This document shows, in pieces, positions 10,701 to 22,640 of a stretch of 64,000 nt of DNA. This DNA is from Cristatella mucedo (taxonomy: Eukaryota; Bryozoa; Phylactolaemata; Cristatellidae): NCBI GenBank assembly GCA_009760855.2, contig WPIO01000249.1, positions 126,001 to 190,000 on the forward strand, written 5' to 3'. Position 1 is the first letter of the stretch. Each line of letters opens with the position of its first letter. The notes beneath the pieces are model-generated. The model was not told the DNA's origin. It worked only from the letters and a program-made list of their open reading frames with translations, and made no database searches. The translations under genes and the position numbers were made by a program.

Positions 10701-11024
10701 ATTGAAATGCTTTGATACCGAAATTCCGCATGTCTACAAATAACCATCGTGGTGTTCGCCAGCAGTCAGTCTATATAGCTTTGATTGATTTGTCTCCGAA
10801 ATCGAGATTTCTAAGTGACTTATTCCTAGCCAGTATGCAGGCAAAAATAAGCAAATATCTCGCCAAATCACTAAACTCTATCACCACCAGATTAATTAGC
10901 TTGTAAGGATTATGGAATGCTATTAATGATAAAGATTAATGAAATAATCAATACATTTTGCTTTGGACGCTTATAGCATAGATTTTTTTGTTAGAGTTAA
11001 AGCTAAATATAGGTAATTTGTGTA

Positions 11025-11145
11025 GTGCCCTAGCACCCCGGAGAAATTCATCTCTACTCATGTGCTTCACATATGCCACAAGGCTCGAGCCCACGACCTC
11101 GGCAAAGCTTTGTCGGGGCGAGCACCTTAAGCACTGTGCCAAAGA
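11025..11145 (-). mobile_element. SINE-1 copy with well-kept A and B boxes
   Basis: On the minus strand box A is TGGCACAGTGC (11141-11131) and box B is GGGCTCGAGCC (11092-11082). GTGGCATATGTGAAGC and a diverged L2-A-type tail (AGAGATGAATTTCTC) follow. It is the best-preserved tRNA-like head of this SINE group. Confidence 0.72.
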
Positions 11146-11274
11146 GTTGAAACATGTTCATCCGATTGTGGAGAGCCTAATCAACGACTGTCTTTCCTAT
11201 GAAGATCGACGCTCAGAGAACTGTCTGTGCTGGCTGTGGCTCGCGATTAAAATATTCCTGGAAGGACTTCACGC

Positions 11275-11277
<3 letters not shown>

Positions 11278-11315
<38 letters not shown>
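11278..11315. repeat. TA microsatellite
   Basis: This is an uninterrupted TA run. The flanking word ATAATTATC recurs about 50 bases later around another short TA run. Confidence 0.9.
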
Positions 11316-11319
<4 letters not shown>

Positions 11320-11622
11320 TCTTTTAATGTATGTATTGTAATATATTATATATATATTTATAATTATCATTTAATGCTCTTCTGCTATCACAGTATACGA
11401 GAAATTCCACTTCTTTAGGATAGAAGTAAGTAAGTAAGCTCTCTCTGGATTGATGGAGCAAGGAGTTCAGCTCTGTGTGACTGAGGCAATAGAGGAAGAG
11501 AGCATGCATTCTTTTGGGGGAGAGTCCTATTGCCGGTTCAACACTCTGAAGGATCCAGCATTTAGTGGTAGCAGTTCCTTGAACGGTCGGTCTGTTCCCC
11601 CAAATTCTTATATATATATATA

Positions 11623-11727
11623 TATTCATATTCATATTCATATTCATATTCATATTCATATTCATATTCATATTCATATTCATATCCATATTCATATCTA
11701 TATTCATATTCATATTCATATTCATAC
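11623..11727. repeat. TATTCA hexanucleotide array
   Basis: About 17 tandem TATTCA units with few changes follow a short TA run. The array sits at a position that holds different microsatellites in the two paralogous copies (34885-34907 and 59517-59579). The His-Ile and Met-Asn frames across it are artefacts. Confidence 0.92.
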
Positions 11728-13539
11728 ATTTTAGTGATAATTCACCTATACAATTAAGAGTGATAGTCCACCGATTGCATTCATTGAGAAAGCAGCAATG
11801 GTTCACTCTATCTTCACGAGTTCCTTTGTAGTACTTGATGTAAAGTGGAGCACTAATGACATGCAAAAGTATGCTTTTTGGGCCTTGCATGTCTTAAAAG
11901 ATGCTTTCACGTAATTCGTTTTTTCTGCCATCGTGATAAAAATGTCCATTTTTAACGTTTACAATACTCTCCTCATTGGTCATATAGTTGCTAACTTGAG
12001 TTTCCAACTTCTTAGAAAATCTAGCACATACACATGGACTCGCAAGGACGTAGTAGGAAAGAGATTTATGGTATGCGATGGGTACTGTTTAACAGGCATA
12101 GCCTTTGGTGGCTAATAAATGCAGAGCTCTCCTTTGTGGATGTAGAATCTTTGAGCTGCTATTATCGGAAGCAATTGTGAACGTTATTTTGACTGATTCC
12201 AGGGGCTTTTATTTAGCTCCTGTACAGTTTATATTTATAACTCCATAAGTGATAATCGGAAAAGTCAGTACCCAGTTTTTTAAGCATGCAAGAACTCATA
12301 ATTTGGCCGGAAATACAGAGCTAGGTGTTAGTACATAACAGGCGTCTTTTAAACCAGGTTTACAGACAAGGAGCATTTGAAATTACTCGGGCATAATCTG
12401 CATTTGAGTTTAATAAGGTGGCAAGCCAAAAGTTACACCCTCCCACAGCAAGCTGTTGCTGGTTTTCTTTATTCTTCCGACTGAGAATCGCATATTTGCA
12501 ACAGGATCGCTCGATCCCAGCGCCTATTCATAGGTTGCTACAGTATGTCATCATCGCCGGCAGTCGGCGAGTTGTCTGCCAGCTGCCTCATCATCCAAGC
12601 TTTGTTGCTATCAACTACAAGGCAGCCTCTAACAGAGGTCTACTGCGACAATCGCCTATTGCGTGGGTCAAGTTAGTCTCGTGCTTAGTGAAGGTCCTAC
12701 CCTGATATCTGCCCTCCTTCCATCTTCGTACGCCTTTAAACTAGCCGCTGCTCTTCACTCAGCCTACTCCACTCTGTGGGGGCCGGCTACGGTTCGCCTA
12801 CTCATGCCGCTCCACTAGCGACTCCGGGCTACTGAGAAGATGGTCCGGGGTCCAACTGACGGTTACCCACAAAGGTACAAAGCGCCGTACCCCTCTACGG
12901 AGCCTGGCATGCAAACCATCGCCCCTGTTTGTGGGCAGGCTTCCGAGCAGCACTGGGTTCAGGCTTGGCAGCTCCTCCGGGATGACGTCATAGCTGGCTA
13001 TCGGTCGTCCATCCTTCATGGTGACCGCCACAGCCAATCCGGCCGTGCCGACTGATCGGCCGAACTACCTGCCTCGGCTCTCGGCCCTACCTATTCCGTA
13101 GTGTGCAGTGGCCAGAGTTCGCATGCGCCACTTGACAGTCATTAGTGCTCGATCATTCTGCCACCTCCTTAAGTATTTATGAGGAAAATGGTGAAACCTT
13201 GCACGGATTTATCAGCTGTGTTACGAATGCCCACATATTCGTCGCTCTATCGAAGTATTCTATTTGGGAACTGAATGTGTCATTTTCCATGGCTTGGTGG
13301 CATGCAAAGCAAACGTCGCACAATATTCCGGCGTTTGCCCGATTGGCTACTAGCTTGGCTGGTGAGATGTTTGGGCATCGTACGACAGTAGATAGCAGTG
13401 GGCTAGGCTAGTGTTGCAAACTGTGTGACCCTTGAACGCCATGCCATACGCCGCTGCGGAAATTGACTAGTTTTTTTACATCACGGAAACACTGTTCTTC
13501 ACACAGGTTCGCGCTTATCCACCGTTTACTTACTTCCTA

Positions 13540-13760
13540 ATGTAGTCATGTCTCGTGACTTGACTTCTTAAAAGAACCTAAAAATGAACCTGTTTATCGC
13601 GGAATTTAGTAGGTCCTTCTTATTCGTACTTGTTCTGCTTATGTGTGCTGAAGCTGCATCCTGCCACTAAGCAAATTTACATGTTGACCTTGCATATACC
13701 ACGTCTAACTACGTTATGCTGATTACTGTACACGGCACCACTAACAATTTGACCGTACTT
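13540..13760 (+). mobile_element. L2-like C-terminal and 3' UTR remnant inside the repeat, copy 1
   Basis: Plus-strand codons read KNLKMNLFIAEFSRSFLF and then VLVLLMCAEAASCH. These parallel the L2-A C-terminus, FKRSLKTHLFRTAF and then VLYVLMHARHCACCH. The equivalent segments in the other copies are near 39920-40110 and 61630-61830. This part of the segmental repeat therefore began as a LINE insertion. Confidence 0.55.
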
Positions 13761-14547
13761 CCAGAACGCAATTAAAAATGCCGGAATATTTTTTTTTGGT
13801 GTAGCTAAGAGTTCCAAATACTCCCGAGTGGCTGAAAAGTTCTGGCGGCATGTGAAAACGGTCGCGAGTTTGTGTTTTAAAATGTAACCACTTTTATCGT
13901 CATAGAAAAATTCCGCAGAGTCTGGAGATCAAAAACTAAACAGCTGTTCAGATGAGATCAATACGATAAATATAGAAATTATAACGCAGCCTTCATTGGT
14001 AGGCCCTTGCCGGGTGTCTTTAGTGGAAGCCACATCTCAAAACACAGCTTGGATTTTCACTCAGAATAATGCCAATAATCATTAAAAAGCCATTCCAATA
14101 GGTCATAATTGGAGTGAAAATAAAAAGCAGGCGTTGTTTTTAGTTGGTGTTATAAAAAAAACACACGGCTTTAGCCTACACTTAGCGTCGGAATTTTAAT
14201 GAAATTTACGGTATTTTGCGTTTGAGGTGACATATCAAATAACTAGCCACGATGTTTACTGTAGATTAGTGATCTCCCAGCAGCACGTACTCTGAAGCAA
14301 GCACAACGTCTAAGCTTGCTCACAGCCACATGTATTTTCGTAGGTGCCCATATTGCTCCCGGAAGAGCCATTCTCACCTAGGCCGGCGCTCCAGTTTGCC
14401 TTTACTCTCTTCCAGCCACAGCTCATCCCCGTGCGTCAGCAGGATGACAAAGCCGGCCTGTGTCCAAACCCCAGCCGATAGACCACTGCTGAGCACTGAC
14501 CTGTCCCTAGGCCACATACACCAGCAGTTCAACCTGGGTTATGTAGT

Positions 14548-14720
14548 GTAATGAATCTTCCTTTTTAATCCACAAAGTCATAAAGACCATGTGGGTGTTA
14601 CGCAGGAGAGTTGTGTATAGCACACTCACAGTCTAAGCTGCCTTCGGCACGGTTAGTGGTGGACTCCATCAGTCTGCCTGCACAGGCCGAGTGACGGAGT
14701 TCCTAGTGATCTCAAAGCAT
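14548..14720 (-). mobile_element. L2-B 3' end (TTACA-type tail), copy 1
   Basis: Read on the minus strand, the segment ends CCTGCGTAACACCCACATGG, then TCTTTATGACTTTGTGGATT, and a short remnant of the tail. The same 3' UTR follows an RT frame in the 37-kb copy, which ties it to the L2-B LINE. Paralogous copies are at 40920-41110 and 62625-62800. Confidence 0.65.
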
Positions 14721-15544
14721 GCGCATAGGCAGAAAAACGAACCACATTTTAATCTTGAGTCCAAAATGTTCTTGCCTCTATGCCGAAGATAACGAGCTGC
14801 ACTTGTCACTTGAATCGTCGTAATCAGCCTAGTGAACGATAGGAAAAATTGTTATCTAACAAATAATCAATCCTGGATTTCGTTTATTTACTTTACTCAT
14901 CGACGGTTAAATGAGCCCCTTCTCAACGGAAAGTCTAAGCGCAAGGATAGAATTAGTTCACTTGTATAATGAAGCTATAATGTGACAGTCATGATAAGTT
15001 CGGAATCTAGGTATCCTCTGTGATATTTGCTTACAGTTTGAAAGCTTTGATATTAAAATACTGCTTCCATAGCTTGGTACTACTTTAGATTCCTCTCTGA
15101 GATTAGAGACTTTCTAACTCGACGGATGGCTAAAAATCTACCAAGCTACCTAGTCTCGGATGCGGTTGCTGCTATTCAGCTTTGTCAAGTCTAATCAAAA
15201 AGTCTTACGCCTCTGTAGCTGGTGATGCCTGTAGCTGAAAGGTTAGTCTAAAATCATAGGTGATCTCCCGCACGTCCTTTCTTCTTTGGAAAAAGATATG
15301 GCTTACGTCGATCGGTGGATGAAGAGCTAAATTGTTACTCTAAACAACCGGGCACGTCCTCGCTTAGCAAACTTTGACAAAGCTTAACTCCTGCACAAAG
15401 TCCACACTTCTCATGCCCTCCGATCATCCATTGACCATAATTTGTTTCTCGGCAATTTGCTCCTAAAACGATCGTCGCCCCAAGCTTATGACCTGCAGAT
15501 TCATGACTGTGGACCTCATGTCTCTAATTATATTGTAACAAAAC

Positions 15545-15750
15545 ATGCTGGGCAGTTGGATCTGGTCAATTCTTTCAGCTGTCTCTAGCTGCAACTTCCA
15601 AGCATTTTACTTTCTCGACTGCCAAGCTTACTTATCTAAGCTACTTTCTCTCTTTTTGCCAAAGATGAAGCCTTTAGGCTACGTAGTTCTCGCCGCAATC
15701 AGCTCTGGTTTCGACTGTGATATACACACTGTACTGTAACATCTGCTCTG
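15545..15750 (+). mobile_element. Diverged L2-B-like 3' UTR
   Basis: TTTCAGCTGTCTCTAGCTGC, CTTTCTCTCTTTTTGCCAAA and GATGAAGC match by eye the L2-B 3' UTR seen at 58632-58760. The open frame across it is conserved in the three repeat copies (41932 and 63640), but I see no protein domain. Confidence 0.4.
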
Positions 15751-16582
15751 CTCCCCTGGCTGTTTTGTGCTGCAACGTTGAATTCATCACAATTTTCTGT
15801 TGCCATTGTTAACACCATTACCAGTATAGGTTGTGCTAGCAATGTTACTGTGTTCTTGTACTTTGAGTCTTCACCAGTATTCAAAACTATCACTGGAAGG
15901 CTGTTGCTCCAAAAATTATCCGTCTGTCAAACAAAGCTCATGCACTGTCTGTCAAACAAAACTCATACCTTATTGGTCATATTGCTCATGCACTTTAATC
16001 GCTAATAATTATTGCCTTAATTATGAAATCACTTTTCATGAGTGATGAGATTCCACGTTGAGAAACAGAAGAGCGATTCACTTTGCAAATACTGACACTT
16101 GATTTAGAGTATTTGGTATTTTATCTTACACTTTCCTATTATCTCAAAACAAAATATATTTTTATTACGTTGCTTTTATTTGTTTATAAAAAATCATTTT
16201 CAGATCGACCACGTCTGCAAAGGCTGTGATGTAAATTTCGTTAACAAGACTTTGGTGATGATAACCTTCAGTACAAAAGAGGTAACCAAACCAGGGCAGT
16301 CATTAGTATGACAACATAAAAACCAAATTTATGTAAAATCTGCTCATACGGATATATTCGGCTACTTATTTATGCATACGTAATGGCAACGAAACGGTTT
16401 TGCAAGACGTAGATCAATATCACAATAACTGCCTCAATCCAGATGCTGCATACCTTAAATAACATCAGCCACTATAAAGTATTTTTATTATGTTACAGTA
16501 ATTGCTTCAAGTTTTTACCTAGAATTTATAAATCCGAAACAGGCACGAGAACTCTCAATAATGACAAACACAAAAAGCATGG

Positions 16583-16700
16583 CGATCCATTATCGCCAGT
16601 GCAAGCAGTGGTAATTGCCATAAAGGCTCTTCTGTCGCTATACAAAAAGAGATTGTTAAATCAGCTAGTAGTCTTTTCAACTTTTACAAGGTATACCCAC
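16583..16700 (+). mobile_element. SINE-2 partial copy
   Basis: GGCGATCC..TATCGCCAGTGCAAG, GGCTCTTCTGTCGCTATACA and AAAAGAGATTGTTAAATC match the body and end of the SINE-2 copies at 44136-44310 and 52555-52730. The tRNA-like head is missing. Copy 2 of the repeat lacks this insertion. Confidence 0.6.
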
Positions 16701-16904
16701 AACTAATTGTAAGCAATAGAAAATGAAACTATACCAAACTGTTAGATCAGTCTGTTCATGGGTTCGTTCGATTAGGCATCTAGCTGAAGCCGGAAGAGTC
16801 AACAGGCCACTCTAATAGCTACCTAAGTGTCACGATTGTGTGTTTTTTTTACTTTTGACGAGGTTTTATTTTGAGGGAAAATTATTAATAATAGCCATAA
16901 TACA

Positions 16905-17035
16905 TCTGTGTAGCTCCCTTAGGTTACTTAATCTCTTTCTAGGCACTGTACATATGCTGCCAAGGAAGCAACTTCAAATCATGCGTCTATCGATTCTAAT
17001 GCTACTGGAGGCAAAATGCTCAACCTTGGCATCAC
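16905..17035 (-). mobile_element. SINE-1 variant with L2-A-like tail
   Basis: On the minus strand TGATGCCAAGGTTGAGC, a decayed B box (GATTTGAAGTTGC) and GGCAGCATATGTACAG lead into GTGCCTAGAAAGAGATTAAG and then TAACCT. A paralogue lies at 52965-53095. Confidence 0.55.
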
Positions 17036-17054
17036 AATAAAATAAATGGTTTGC

Positions 17055-17240
17055 TATATCATCACGAGTTCCATTGTAATACTTGATGCAAAATGATGCA
17101 CTGATGAGATGCAGAATTATGCTTTGTCTGCCTGGCATGTCTTAAAAGATGCTTTAACGGAATACGTTTTTTCTGCAATTGTAATAAAATGTCCCTTATA
17201 CGTTGACACCACTCTCCTTATTGGTCATATAAAATGCAGG
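17055..17240. repeat. Extra fragment of the repeat's left module
   Basis: CACGAGTTCC..GTAATACTTGATGC..CATGTCTTAAAAGATGCTTT..ACTCTCCTTATTGGTCATAT matches 11815-11990, 35045-35220 and 59655-59835. It is a second, displaced piece of that module inside copy 1. Confidence 0.65.
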
Positions 17241-19543
17241 GTGAGGGGGGCTTCTGAAAAAGTGCAACGAAAACATGTTTACATGGGGTACACAAAGTAA
17301 AGCATTTTCAAAAAATATCTGTAGATGATAACATGAGACACGTGGATATAAATAAAAGACGGATAATGTATGTAGTAATTACCTTTCTACATTTAATATT
17401 TTATAGTTTGCATGAAGACTTTAGTAATCTGAATAAACCATTAACATATGAGCAGTAAGTGACATTATTTTTGTGTTTATTCGACATGCTTTTGTCAGCC
17501 ATTTGTATAGATGGAATTGAAAAAGTCAAATCGTCTCAGACCTGCTCCAATTAGCAGACTTAGCAAGGCTAAGGGTATTTAAGCAAGTTTCACAGCTAGA
17601 TTTAAATCGCTCTTACAAGAAAGGAACTACTCATGGTAGATTAACCTGTTTCCTGCTTCCTCATAAAATCACTGAACGCGTTAATTTTTATTCCTCCCTG
17701 GTGACAGAAAAGTGCGAGTTTTCATTTATCAAGTATATCAGCCAGAAAGAAAACTGTAGGAGTATTTGGTAATGCTGTTTACGGTGGTCAATACAGAGTG
17801 AATAAATCATTCTGCAAACGCGAGTAATAATAAATCTGCAATAAAAATAAAATGAATGTTGTAGGTAATAGCAATAATTGCTTGGCGGCTCATTGTAACC
17901 AATTATTCTCCGATACAAGCTTTTGTAAAATCCTTCAAATATTTGCATGTATTTGCTTAGCACTCTCAATATGGCGGTTACATAGATTCATAAATCACAG
18001 ATTCAGTGCAGTTGAATATATAGGTTTTTCAAATTTCAGATTTTTGCCTCAATTTTAATCGATCGTCTGTTGATGAAACCCATCTGATTGACCTTGTCAC
18101 TTAAACAAAAACTAGGCTTATATACAGACGGCGGCATTCGCAGCAGGCAATGCCGGATCGGATTTTGAAAGTATAAGCATTTAATGTGAGAAATGCATTC
18201 GCAGCAGTACATGTGAACGTGGCTATATGTACATTAATAATGGCTTGTGGAACAGAATACGCACCAATTCTTCACGATACGATAATAGGTAATGGAGCCT
18301 GTTTGTCTACAAAACATGTCAGGTCTAGGATGTTCGTTTCTTTACCGTGAGAAAGGCATCCATTCGAATAAATGTATTCGAAAACGTAATTCTCGGAAAT
18401 TTTTTTATCCGTCCTGTCTGCTAAATACCAATCAATTTCCCACCCAAGTAGCTGAGCAGACTTCGGGACATCTAAATATGCAGCTATAGAAAACGCTCTT
18501 ACCAAACATGCATTTAAGCTTTGAGGCGTATTGGGGGAACAGACAGAGATAACAAATTTTGTATTACGAACAGAGTTAATGTTAAAAAGATTCAGAAAAA
18601 ATAAATGCAGTAATCAAACTTTGGCTCATGCATCTTTTAAAAAACAAAAAATAGATAAATTGGCTTTAAATTTAGGATTATAAATACTTTAAAACAATTG
18701 TTAATGTTGCAAATTATGTTCAACCTGAAAACTAACTTAAAGAAAAAAATCTAGAAATGAATTAATTTTTTATCTCTGAGGCCGTTGCTTCAATGATCTA
18801 GGTCAAATTTGAAAAATGATTTCAGCTTTGCTCGCCTGCCACTGAGGAGCTTACAAATAATTTTGATTCCGTAAGTATTAGAACACATGCGCACTATTGA
18901 AGAAAATATAGCTGCAGGATTGTGTAGGACACGCATGAAAGCAACTTTTCCTTAAGGCCTCGAACTCATGACTGACTTACACAACGTGGTTCTTACGAAA
19001 TTTAAACGAAAGCTTAATAATAAAATACTCCTCTATTAAATAATGGTGTTACCTTTTATTAAATGAACTTACTGAAGTTTTATTTTTTAATTATCTTACT
19101 AGCGTGTGGCTGTCCGTCCATTTAACTAATTTAACGAGCCAAGAAAAGTATGAGTGATTATTAGGTTGTCTCACAGAGATCGGAATGTAGGTATTGTTTT
19201 TATTATGAGATAGACATGTTTTAATTATCTTTACCACGTTACATCACTGTGTTTAATCTCTTCCGTCACTAATAAAATCGGGCTTTTTAATCAACTAGCC
19301 TCTTTTGAGCTTAGTTTGACTTGCTAGTCTGCAAGTTGCAAGAAATAATCCGGTAAACAATTGAACCGCATTGGGATCGCTTCATGTTTATGACCTTTAA
19401 TAATTTTGGCACAGCCGACGCAGGAGCTAGGGCAATATATTATTTGGCAGACAATTGGCTGATTTAGTGTGCAATTGTACATTAGGATCATTAGTTGACT
19501 GCTTTGCAAGACACTTTCACTTGTGTGTGGCCAGTCTACTTAC

Positions 19544-19636
19544 TGCAGGAATAAAATTCCCTGCCGTCATGGTCTTTCTTAAATCTGTTAGCACATTACA
19601 TCCTGCACTCTACAGGCTTATGTACCCGTGAGGGTT
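19544..19636 (-). pseudogene. Antistasin-like exon, decayed (paralogue of 47224-47316)
   Basis: It has the same length (93 bases), acceptor position and GTAAGT donor as the intact exon in copy 2. The reading shows FKKDHDG and a final SC where the intact exon has FKKDENGC and CSC. It also has an in-frame TAA in the CxxxC region, the DENGC cysteine changed to Arg, and the next one changed to Tyr. Exon boundaries are retained while coding is lost, so this is a pseudo-exon created or left behind by the segmental duplication. Confidence 0.75.
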
Positions 19637-20479
19637 CTGTAACAAAAAGCAGTTAGACAAACCTTAGTTTTGGATTGCCTTCATATACAAAAGCCGTGTT
19701 TCCCCATTAGTTTCTTGCTATGGACTACTAAAGTCATTAGTATTATACATTTTAGTCTCAAGAATTTTCAAGTAAAAGATTTTCCCCAAATGTTTCCGGT
19801 AAGCTTTTACCGACAGGCCAACAAGTTAGAGCCCAGGGGCACCATGAAAATTAAATTCTTACAATTTCTACTGATATATGAAATACCCACAAATGTGCTC
19901 TTATTTATTAAAATACATGTAAATATTCATTTACAATTGAACGGGAATTCTAATAAAAATGTAGCTAAATATATGGATATAATGATACCAAAGAGGAGTC
20001 CATTTTGCTTGGTTTAAATTGTCATAAATCACGTGTTAATCAAAGCGAGGACAAGTTCATGAAAATTATCTATACTATGTTCACCTAATTGCATTGCATT
20101 ACTTCAAGCATACCGGGCAAGATTAGCTATCAGCTACATTTCGAGTGGTAATAATAGAAAATTCCCACAGGTCTAATAGTGTTCAGATAGAAATTATAAA
20201 TAAATAATTTTGGTCTTATTACTTGTACTCATCGAAATTATGTGGACGTCTGGAACTGCTTGGTTTTTCCCGAGGCTGCAAAATGTAGGCCACAGGAGAT
20301 TTATTTTCTTCGGTAAAATATCATGCGTACACAGACATGAATGATCGGATGAACTTCACTTAAAAGACCAGATTTTACTGAGGTGGAGCAACCAAAATTA
20401 CAACAACATGAGCAGTACCAGTCAAACTAGACGTTGTTTAGGCCCAGACGTTTATAGTGTATATTCAGAATAGGAACCC

Positions 20480-20745
20480 TCATTATATAATAATAATAAT
20501 AAATTTGCATTGCACACTTAAGTAACCTAATCTTTTTCTGGACAATTTTCATATGCTGTAATGGAAGAATGATAAAGTGGTTAGTAGGAAAAGAGAGTGT
20601 TACCGATCGTAATATGGTTCGAGGTAAAACGCACAGCAGCAACACAAAAGCATGGCTCGTGTTCGTTTACACAGTGTCAGCACGCACAAGCACACAAAGG
20701 GTGAATCTGAAGTACCCAGCAAATGCTGTTCTAAATAAGTACAGT
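20480..20745 (-). mobile_element. Old L2-A 3' end inside the repeat
   Basis: A TAA run, TAAGTAACCTAATC..TTTTTCTGG, AATATGGTTCGAGG and CACAGTGTCAGCACGCACAA match 626-900 of the reference. The paralogous copy at 48160-48315 lacks the stem-loop part, so it suffered a deletion after duplication. Confidence 0.65.
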
Positions 20746-20838
20746 TTTGTCAACATCTTTGGTCATCCTTGTACTGCCGCAGTAGATGAGATTAACTGTT
20801 ACCAGTGAAATTAAATTAAAAATTAGCTGTCAACTTAC

Positions 20839-20931
20839 TGCATGTAAGCATTTCGTAGTCATTCCCATCTTTCTATAACCCGTGAAAAACCAGAGCTTTA
20901 AAATTAAACTACAGACAAACAGGGTAGAGGT
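20839..20931 (-). pseudogene. Antistasin-like exon, decayed (paralogue of 48408-48500)
   Basis: The last codons before a perfect GTAAGT donor read HGL*KDGNDYEMLTC. They align position by position with [15 protein letters not shown] of the intact exon at 47.2 kb, including the phase-1 donor after TGC A. The internal TAG and the lost cysteines show decay. The upstream limit is set by the 93-base length of the intact exon and is uncertain. Confidence 0.5.
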
Positions 20932-21829
20932 TTTTTAACAAATAAAGATCCAAGAATATTCAGTAGTCATAGAAAACGATCGTTAAAGTTATATTTTAGT
21001 AGTAACTCTTTAATTAGTTCTAGCTTACCATTAATTTTCTTAGCTACTGCACTTAGTTCCATAAATAAAGGATTATTGAATGCAGGTTTAAAAACAGTTA
21101 TTTCAAAATTATTCTCTTTTTAAAAGGAAAACTTTTTTATTTCGGAATCACTGAGCATAATCTAAATCAGTAATGCATCAAATATCAAACTAATGCATCA
21201 TGTAATTATCTATAGCACGACAACACCATTTATCACCCTTTCAATCAACTGCACCGATTTATGACTGACTTAAATTTTTGTAAGGTGCTGGCACTCGAAT
21301 ATCTTTTACAACAACACTACTCATGGTTGCACTGGTGAAACCAACCCTTTTTTGTAAGCGTTTCTAGTTTCTTCATTCCATCCTGAGAATCTAAGCAACT
21401 TTTGTTTTTGAGTTTGCTTACCTATATTCTATCTAATAATAATAGTGTAGTCCTGCCGAGATTTCTGAAGGCTGTGCTAAATGTGGAGACTCTATAAATT
21501 ATTTGAACGTCTTTTTATATTACCTTTTTCGATTACAGCATCGATCAAACAAACGTTATTGGTCATGTTTGATCAATAGTCATAGATTAGATACGGAACT
21601 GGTTTTTTACTTAAGCCTTACAATAGCCAGAATCGTGTCTCTGTTCTTAATTCAAACGCGGTTTAAGAAAAATGTCCCTTTAAGACCGGCCCTTCAATTA
21701 GGCGGCAAAACGTTGGAAATGGTAGTATGTTCACTACTACATCTGCCCATGCCCTAGCTTAAGAATTATACAAACAAGCCAACCACTTTTTAGACCCACT
21801 ACTAGGATACTGAGAGGCACTCCAGAAAG

Positions 21830-22640
21830 ACTAGGTCATCGATAGTAGCAAAAGCAGCAGAACAATTAAATATACTCCTCCAAGTCTGCATTCCTAAGAA
21901 AGTCTCTGTTCACCCGAAGAAATGCTGACTCTGCGGAGGGATAAGCTCTAAAGCCAGACTGCAACTTACTCGCAAGGTTTGAAGTTTCAAAAAATGAGTT
22001 CAGCTGGACTGCCACGATTCGCTCCAGTCTCTTTGATAGGAATGATAGAAGGGAGATAGGGAGGAAGTCAGTTGTGTCAATTTTTCTAGGTCCAGTGTTG
22101 CTTTCTTGAGTAATGATCTGACTACAGCCTTTTGGAATGTGTAATGTAATGTATATCCGTCTGTAGCTCCACAAAGTCATACAGACCATGTGGGTGTTAC
22201 ATAGGAGCGTTTTGTATAGCGAACTTACTGCCTAAGCAGCTTACGGTAAGCATTCAGTAGCCAAGAGACTTCGTCTCACGAAAGAAAGAGAAAGTGGGAA
22301 ACAGGTTCAGGAGAGCCATCGAGGTAGTGAGTAGCATGGAAGTAGCAGCTCAGGACCACAGAAAACGATGAGCCATAGTCGGCAGTAGGAGAGTAGGGAC
22401 ATGATCTGATGCTCGTGACATTTCGATGATGCTAGTTATGCATGCCAGAAGCAGATCAATGACTCGTAGAAGGAGAATAGTGGGGATAGCGTCTAGAGGA
22501 TTATTTCTTATCTTTGACCAGGATGTGAATTTCAGGACGAGATCACTTGTGCCCTGCTTGAATGTAGACTTTGACTTGCTTCACTTTCTTAAGTTCATTG
22601 GGCCAATTAAAGCCAATATCAATGCTGCAAACGCTAGCGA
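21830..22640 (-). mobile_element. L2-A reverse transcriptase fragment split by an L2-B 3' end
   Basis: On the minus strand 22640-22415 matches 2460-2285 of the reference and 22140-21860 matches 2270-2020 (fingers domain, LSFLSKRLERIVAVQLNSF and then SNLASKLQSGFRAYPSAESA). The two parts are separated by an L2-B 3' UTR. An inverted copy with the same split is at 50870-51800. Confidence 0.75.
22145..22415 (-). mobile_element. L2-B 3' end nested in L2-A
   Basis: The full 3' UTR runs from CTACTGCCGACTATGG to ACATTACATTACACA on the minus strand. Its junctions with the host LINE are the same as in the inverted copy at 51130-51357. Confidence 0.75.

Larger units (their letters stand above)
11375..21780. 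repeat. Segmental repeat, copy 1
   Basis: Landmarks recur in the same order in the other copies. The TCCACTTCTTTAGG..GCATGCATTCTTTTGG block (11405-11520) matches 34726 and 59270. CAAGCC..GGTTTTCTTTATTCTTC (12420) matches 35655 and 60270. The CTCACCTAGGCCGGCGCTCC block (14370) matches 40745 and 62450. The 17690-18480 part matches 43200-44040. The 19330-21780 part matches 47010-49350. Compared with copy 2 it lacks the roughly 2-kb module found at 44.06-46.15 kb, and it carries an extra SINE-containing insertion at 16.58-17.24 kb. Confidence 0.8.

Noticed and set aside
11324-11890. 188-codon frame with a long Met-Asn repeat, and its plus-strand His-Ile counterpart
   Set aside because: Both are translations of the TATTCA/TA microsatellite and have no support outside it.
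12418-12705. Frame with DRSIPAPIHRLLQ shared by copies 1 and 2 of the repeat as a gene
   Set aside because: Copy 3 (from about 60283) has stops in it, and no domain is recognisable; similarity is explained by segmental duplication.
16200-16320. Possible relic of the cationic-peptide exon (VLKVIITKVLLTKF reading, minus strand)
   Set aside because: Copy 2 breaks this frame, and there is no acidic exon or signal peptide nearby.
18340-18420. NGCLSHG reading in the repeat (also near 43900 and 32530) as another antistasin exon
   Set aside because: Only three residues match, the upstream cysteine pattern is absent, and the donor position does not correspond.
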